A stretch of DNA of 64,000 bases, taken from NCBI GenBank assembly GCA_029562645.1, contig JAKQUI010000005.1, positions 133,961-197,960 of the forward strand, given 5' to 3'. Shown piece after piece: positions 61,001 through 64,000 of this stretch. This DNA is from Spirochaetota bacterium (GTDB lineage Bacteria > Spirochaetota > UBA4802 > JAKQUI01). Made by a program: the position numbers and the translations under genes. Position 1 is the stretch's first letter. Each line of letters begins with the position of its first letter. The notes beneath the pieces were generated by a model. That model was not told the DNA's origin. It saw nothing but the letters and a program-made list of their open reading frames with translations, and did not search any database.

Positions 61001-62007
61001 TCCAGATACAGGAGATCGTGACGCCGGACGCCTTCGCGCGGCTCCTGAACGAGACGATGAACATCACCGACGAGCGCATGCGGCACAAGCCCTTCCGCTC
61101 CATCATCCTCGGCGGCTCCAGCGGGGATCAGCGCTACGACCGCTTTCTGCTGGCCTTTTCGCTCTTCGCCAACGACGGCGTCATCAGAAAGCACACCTAC
61201 CTGCGATCGCTGCTCTTGCCGAACGGCGCCCGCCTCGTTCCCGACTACCGACTCGTCCGCTGTCCCATCCTGGAGCGATTCGGCCGCGAGCGCGTCCGGG
61301 CCGCCGCGAACCTGGTGAATCTGGCCATGCGCGACGCCGTGACGGACGGCTCCATGACCGCCATGAACGGAATCGGCGCCGGGAAAACCGGGACCTCCAA
61401 CGAACTCAAGGATGCGCTGGCCACCGCGCATTTCGTCGCCGGCGACGACACCTATATCGTGGGCGTTCGCCTGGGCAACAAGCAGAACCATTCGATCGGC
61501 ATGGCCGCGGCGCAAATCGCCACGCCCGTCGCCGAGCGCATCGTGCGCACGGTGTTCGATCGGGCGTCGGTGGTGCGCGGCAACGCCTATGACGAGTATC
61601 TTTTGAAAAAGGTCCGCGCGACGCCGCACATCGTCGAGTCGGGGCGCAATTTTTTCCTCGCGGGCGAACCGCCGAAATCGCGGCGCTTTTCCATCGCGCA
61701 GATGCAGCGGCAGACGAAGGACGAACTCGCGCGGGAGGCGCTTGCGCATTTCAAGAAGCGCGATTACGAGGAGGCGGCCGAGGCGTTCGAGCGCCTGCTG
61801 CGCATCGCCTCATGGTCCGATCTGGCCGATCCGGCCTACCGGTCCATGGTCGAGTGCTATCGGAAGTTGAAAAATCAGGAGCGCGCGGGCCAGATCGCCG
61901 AGCTCATCGCGACCGCCAAAACCGACGGCGCGATCCTCGAGCGGACGGGCTCGCTGGCGGAGATAGTCTCGCGGAAAAAAAAGGGCCGGGGCGACCGGGA
62001 GGATTGA
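58042..62007 (+). CDS. very long class A penicillin-binding protein (GT51 + transpeptidase)
   Basis: 1321 residues. A ~270-residue N-terminal region precedes the membrane helix (~274-300), whereas class A PBPs usually have only a short cytoplasmic tail. The GT51 glycosyltransferase has EDRRFYNRL (~503, catalytic Glu) and GGSSIANQVV (~573), with extra sequence between them. The transpeptidase has SxxK in GSSLKP (~898), SVN (~980) and KTGTS (~1115), all intact. A C-terminal tail (~1210-1321) has TPR-like helices (AREALAHFKKRDYEEAAEAF). It should polymerise and cross-link peptidoglycan; the extra ends probably recruit partners. Confidence 0.9.
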   Translation: MIRAITAQVVSFLAPRTWVLDDLWIRVPTIRRRVLAAALRPCLDPDARTLRNKIDAIDGIIERLRRDQSLSRFFPPSGAHGPEPGPTSVVLNALPTTGMSRRFELRNPHIIVVRRVRRFIDAGLRLYRRVFSRHVVPDESLREHLQSGLMEHGVAGVERWFDFQELAIIDRRLLRLSERKPGRQRTPVFEKTRIAEFKGLLAPGIMARPVPASYIAHYFPGFTPEEFIRGGAAVHEGRRPLFSITEVIALERVLVSRLRARNRASRLQRAVPLLKMGAIVALCLWVALPLAFDTGILLYGFAKNRTAFSAVDSSRKIASPSSPYVVRANRVFRMLEGAVADNFNRSGPAPVWPNRFAIDGGARLHVELNYGVYRALRVQDQTGLTVIAIDDRKLAACRTADRDRYGRLAELIAGRPLAAGLAQWIARITGGRIVLHDPANVRERELRAKLPDRIAAHHAPLEFIRSANDLCACVTVVYHKPNTQKWSPLDGIPDIMKKAVVIREDRRFYNRLFPIPHRGNDNLVIVPQIAKKGLRDFLEWAHRVCARNRFDRLAKIAEGRMNRLTAVLNVETRGGSSIANQVVELLFTKFIPEHSRAKTPIAGMIEQKKHELPASLALAWHWSRDEILEAYVNEIYGGHLYSDIRGFQSQAEIYFTRPLAELTLREQMMLVGAIKKPSRIKELAQWQKAAELAALVEKTPGGADSRAVRDWTAANALYKVDPGNYREYLAVKLRAREWIDRRTNRILDLLLADGAISRREHRAAMAQRVINFNFAPPIVSLDTRLVNNIKRELDAELGPGRSDSGAVVVTTIDAAMQASLQSIINTSAGHVYVDPDNRAEGQPAVVRIDGGARIIRANEMRGDAVTVVNRILADVGGSSAVEEEWDWITQANRSLGSSLKPLLVLYFLLEGYHLSDELRNTSVTYANYTLEQQLKFLKFARRYPDRRDDIADIEKHWLWTPKNYRDYSDEWITVRRALANSVNSIHVQIQEIVTPDAFARLLNETMNITDERMRHKPFRSIILGGSSGDQRYDRFLLAFSLFANDGVIRKHTYLRSLLLPNGARLVPDYRLVRCPILERFGRERVRAAANLVNLAMRDAVTDGSMTAMNGIGAGKTGTSNELKDALATAHFVAGDDTYIVGVRLGNKQNHSIGMAAAQIATPVAERIVRTVFDRASVVRGNAYDEYLLKKVRATPHIVESGRNFFLAGEPPKSRRFSIAQMQRQTKDELAREALAHFKKRDYEEAAEAFERLLRIASWSDLADPAYRSMVECYRKLKNQERAGQIAELIATAKTDGAILERTGSLAEIVSRKKKGRGDRED

Positions 62008-62010
62008 CGC

Positions 62011-62451
62011 CTAAAGGTCGAATCCCTCGATGTCGTCGAGGTTGAGGCTGTCGAGATCGTTGAGCAGCTCGTCCTGTTTCTTCTGGTCAATCTCGGGCGC
62101 GGCGGCGCTCTCGGCGGGGGGCGTTCCCATCTCCCGCGTTCGCTCCTTCCAGCGCTCGTAGATCTGCAGGCAGTCGTATTTGAAGGCGCGCCGCATGGCG
62201 AGGTTCAGCTTCATGCGGTCGATGACCATATCGAACATTCCCATGTAGAAGGCGTCGCGCTCGGCGTCCGGCAGGTTCCGGACGTCCCGAAACGGCTTGC
62301 CGAGATTCTTGGCGCCCTCGGCGATGCACATCCGGAACGTCCCGATGACGATCCCCTCGGAGGTCTTGAGCTTCTTCACGATATACATCACGAGCGCCCG
62401 GATGAGGATCTCCTGATCGTTGTGACCGATGGTGTCTTTCGAGGTGTTCAT
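62011..62451 (-). CDS. helical protein of unknown function
   Basis: About 146 residues, mostly helical and charged, with KYDCLQIYERWKERTREMG and a low-complexity acidic tail (QDELLNDLDSLNLDDIEGF). No signal peptide or membrane segment. ATG at 62451 or 62454. Convergent with the PBP gene, 3 bases apart. Confidence 0.65.
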   Translation of the reverse strand: MNTSKDTIGHNDQEILIRALVMYIVKKLKTSEGIVIGTFRMCIAEGAKNLGKPFRDVRNLPDAERDAFYMGMFDMVIDRMKLNLAMRRAFKYDCLQIYERWKERTREMGTPPAESAAAPEIDQKKQDELLNDLDSLNLDDIEGFDL

Positions 62452-62827
62452 CATGCATTCACTGCGTTGTTCGATTGCGCCCGCATACACTCAATATCCG
62501 CGTGGTGCGTAAAATACAATCACTTTTAGACTTTTTTTGACAAATGTCAATTCGGCGCGATGGGATTGAAAAATGAATAATTTTCAATCAGCCTAAAAAA
62601 ACACTAAAGTTTGCACCGCGCCATACGCACGATACGCCGGTTCGACGTTCACGAATCATTAATTGTATCGTTTGGAACGATATCCCGATGGCATATTATT
62701 TTTGTAAAAAATAAAAAAAAAAGTTGCGTATATTAAATTTGTTAAATACGTTCAACATAACTGGGCTTATATGGTCGCAAACAGGGATGTTTGCGAATAA
62801 TTTCATATGTACCAAAAGGAGTGTTTT
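62452..62827. other. AT-rich divergent promoter region
   Basis: 376 bases between divergent genes, rich in A and T runs. It contains no gene-like frame. The stretch 62690-62760 just upstream of the FcpA-like gene probably carries its promoter; no exact sigma-70 or sigma-28 match is assigned. Confidence 0.5.
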
Positions 62828-63703
62828 ATGAAGACCAGCACGATGAGAGTTTTTGGGATTATCATGATGGCTCTCTGTCTTGTTGTTGCCGGCACCGCTG
62901 TGGCGCAGGACAGCAAAGCAGCCAAGCCAGAGGAAAAGAAAACGGCGTCCGACAAGGAATCGGACAAATGGGAATCGTCCGAAATCCAGAAAGAGCGGGC
63001 GAAGTACAAGGAAGACCAACGCCCAGAAGAAAACTACCTGGCGAAATTCAAGTCCCAGGAAATCGTCGAGTTCCTCATCAAGGAAAACCTCGAAAAGATT
63101 TACATGCTCAAGGTTGTCGTGAGCAACTTCCCGCAGGATTCCTGGAACAAGGAATACACTGACATCTACAACGGCTACAAGAAGGCGATGAGCCTTTTTT
63201 ACAAACGGGACGTCATTTATTCGCGGGTGGAGCTCGAGAAGAACAAGAAGGCGATCAACGACCTGTACAAGAAGATGGCCGACAAGTATCGTGACGACAC
63301 CGAAAAGATGATGGATGTGTGCGCCGAAACGATTCTTATCATCTCTCTGAACGCAAAGACGAAATCAGATCCCAACAAGATGAAGGAGTTCTACAAGAAC
63401 CTCATGCGGATCCGGATCGCCTACGGGCAGATGGACGATGCGATGAACGCCTACCGGGATTTGAATTTTCAAACGTCCCTGTTCCATTTCCGCGTGGCGA
63501 AATCGTACGCCATCCGCGTCATGGAAGAGCTCCTCGACAAGGAAGCCCTTGAGAAGAACAAGGACCTCTACAGCCAGGAGGAGTACAGCGGTTTCACCAA
63601 GCTGACCGGTGAGAAGGACAAGTTCAATATTCCGGTTCATAAGGCCGACAATCTGAACCGCATTCTGTCCGAAAAGCAAACGGCGACGCGCCCGACCAAC
63701 TAA
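62828..63703 (+). CDS. FcpA-like flagellar-coiling protein
   Basis: An exported ~291-residue protein: signal peptide (VFGIIMMALCLVVAGTAVAQ), a Lys/Glu-rich linker, then an all-helical body with IKENLEKIYMLKVVVSNFP, MSLFYKRDVIYSRVELEKNK, MRIRIAYGQMDDAMNAYRD, HFRVAKSYAIRVMEEL and the C-terminal HKADNLNRIL. This pattern resembles Leptospira FcpA, the sheath protein that gives periplasmic flagella their coiled shape. The match is from memory of the family. Start at 62828 after AAAAGGAG. Confidence 0.65.
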   Translation: MKTSTMRVFGIIMMALCLVVAGTAVAQDSKAAKPEEKKTASDKESDKWESSEIQKERAKYKEDQRPEENYLAKFKSQEIVEFLIKENLEKIYMLKVVVSNFPQDSWNKEYTDIYNGYKKAMSLFYKRDVIYSRVELEKNKKAINDLYKKMADKYRDDTEKMMDVCAETILIISLNAKTKSDPNKMKEFYKNLMRIRIAYGQMDDAMNAYRDLNFQTSLFHFRVAKSYAIRVMEELLDKEALEKNKDLYSQEEYSGFTKLTGEKDKFNIPVHKADNLNRILSEKQTATRPTN

Positions 63704-63743
63704 CGTCGTCGCGGACGCGGTTTAATTCAACAGACGCATGTGC

Positions 63744-63773
63744 GCAAAAAGGGGAGGGTGCTCCCCTTTTTGC
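63744..63773 (+). terminator. strong terminator after the FcpA-like gene
   Basis: GCAAAAAGGGGAG-GGTG-CTCCCCTTTTTGC, with the T-run inside the descending arm; symmetric, so bidirectional. Confidence 0.9.
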
Positions 63774-63859
63774 ATTTGGACGGTCGCCCGACTCGGGGAG
63801 GGCTTGACATGCCGGCGGGCGCCGGATCAAATCGCGCCATGGTCCCGTTTCTCGCCAAC

Positions 63860-64000
63860 ATGAAGGCAGTATGCATTCGCGCCCCACATGCAGCAACGGT
63901 GGCGCGTATGGCGCTACGAATTGCGCCCACGCTCGCGTGTATTCTCGTTGTCGTATTCACACCCGCCCATTTCGCCCGGCATGAATTCCCCGTGTTTCGC
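63860..64000 (+). CDS. exported protein, N-terminus only (runs off the right edge)
   Basis: Open from the ATG at 63860 (or 63908) to the window end. The second ATG starts a signal-peptide-like segment, MALRIAPTLACILVVVFTPA. Too short to identify. Confidence 0.4.
   Translation, partial: MKAVCIRAPHAATVARMALRIAPTLACILVVVFTPAHFARHEFPVFR

Noticed and set aside
1-64000. CRISPR arrays, rRNA genes, prophage or complete insertion sequences
   Set aside because: No regularly spaced short repeats, no rRNA-like sequence and no transposase, integrase or phage structural gene was seen on either strand.

Overview
The window looks like the chromosome of a GC-rich environmental spirochaete, probably close to Leptospirales. 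The evidence is a FcpA-like flagellar-coiling protein at the right end, an isolated FlgB, many spirochaete-style lipoproteins, a 7TM-DISM receptor, RsbU-type SpoIIE phosphatases, a PAS/GGDEF protein and a chemotaxis receptor. The assignment is inferred from gene content; there is no rRNA in the window.

Left part (1-10 kb). The left edge carries the N-terminal part of a mercury-methylation-type corrinoid protein (HgcA) on the minus strand, behind a near-consensus promoter covered by inverted repeats. Next come a CoA-acyltransferase-like protein, a membrane-bound AraC regulator, a YceK/ankyrin lipoprotein, a large membrane protein, a serpin, an M48 protease and a lipoprotein. From 10 to 12.3 kb there are three tRNA genes and tadA, which lies directly behind its expected substrate tRNA-Arg(ACG). 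From 12.3 to 20 kb lies a selenocysteine locus: tRNA-Sec, selA and selB in one minus-strand unit, and selD. selD itself is a selenoprotein gene, with an in-frame UGA at its catalytic site followed by a short hairpin. A five-PAS diguanylate cyclase lies between them.

Middle (20-43 kb). This part holds a chemotaxis receptor, a SpoIIE phosphatase, NAD synthetase, a HEAT-repeat protein, a TetR regulator, and an operon of a fused AckA-PduL enzyme, SurE and a TPR protein. After these come a flavin/Fe-S enoate reductase facing an enoyl-CoA hydratase, cell-envelope proteins (transglutaminase, M23 peptidase, SH3, TM2) and a MASE2-SpoIIE phosphatase.

Accessory region (about 43-53.6 kb). Base composition is mixed and genes are decayed or truncated. 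At least four copies, plus degenerate pieces, of an unrecognised ~125-bp repeat all point the same way. Two genes are cut at the repeat's right border and two carry in-frame TAA codons. The region also holds an orphan Phd/YefM-type antitoxin, a solitary flgB, a DUF4143 ATPase behind a 38-bp palindrome, a BAAT-like lipoprotein, and a three-gene signalling operon with a CarH-type cobalamin photosensor domain and a histidine kinase.

Right part (53.7-64 kb). A second oxidoreductase/enoyl-CoA hydratase pair carries the same 13-bp palindrome (ATAACAGTGTTAT) as the pair at 34 kb. It is followed by a tight operon ending in an unusually long class A penicillin-binding protein, then by the FcpA-like gene.

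The strongest leads are the HgcA gene with its operator, the Sec-encoding selD, the cobalamin photosensor-kinase operon, the repeat family with its gene-cutting border, the AckA-PduL fusion and the shared operator of the two acyl-CoA loci.
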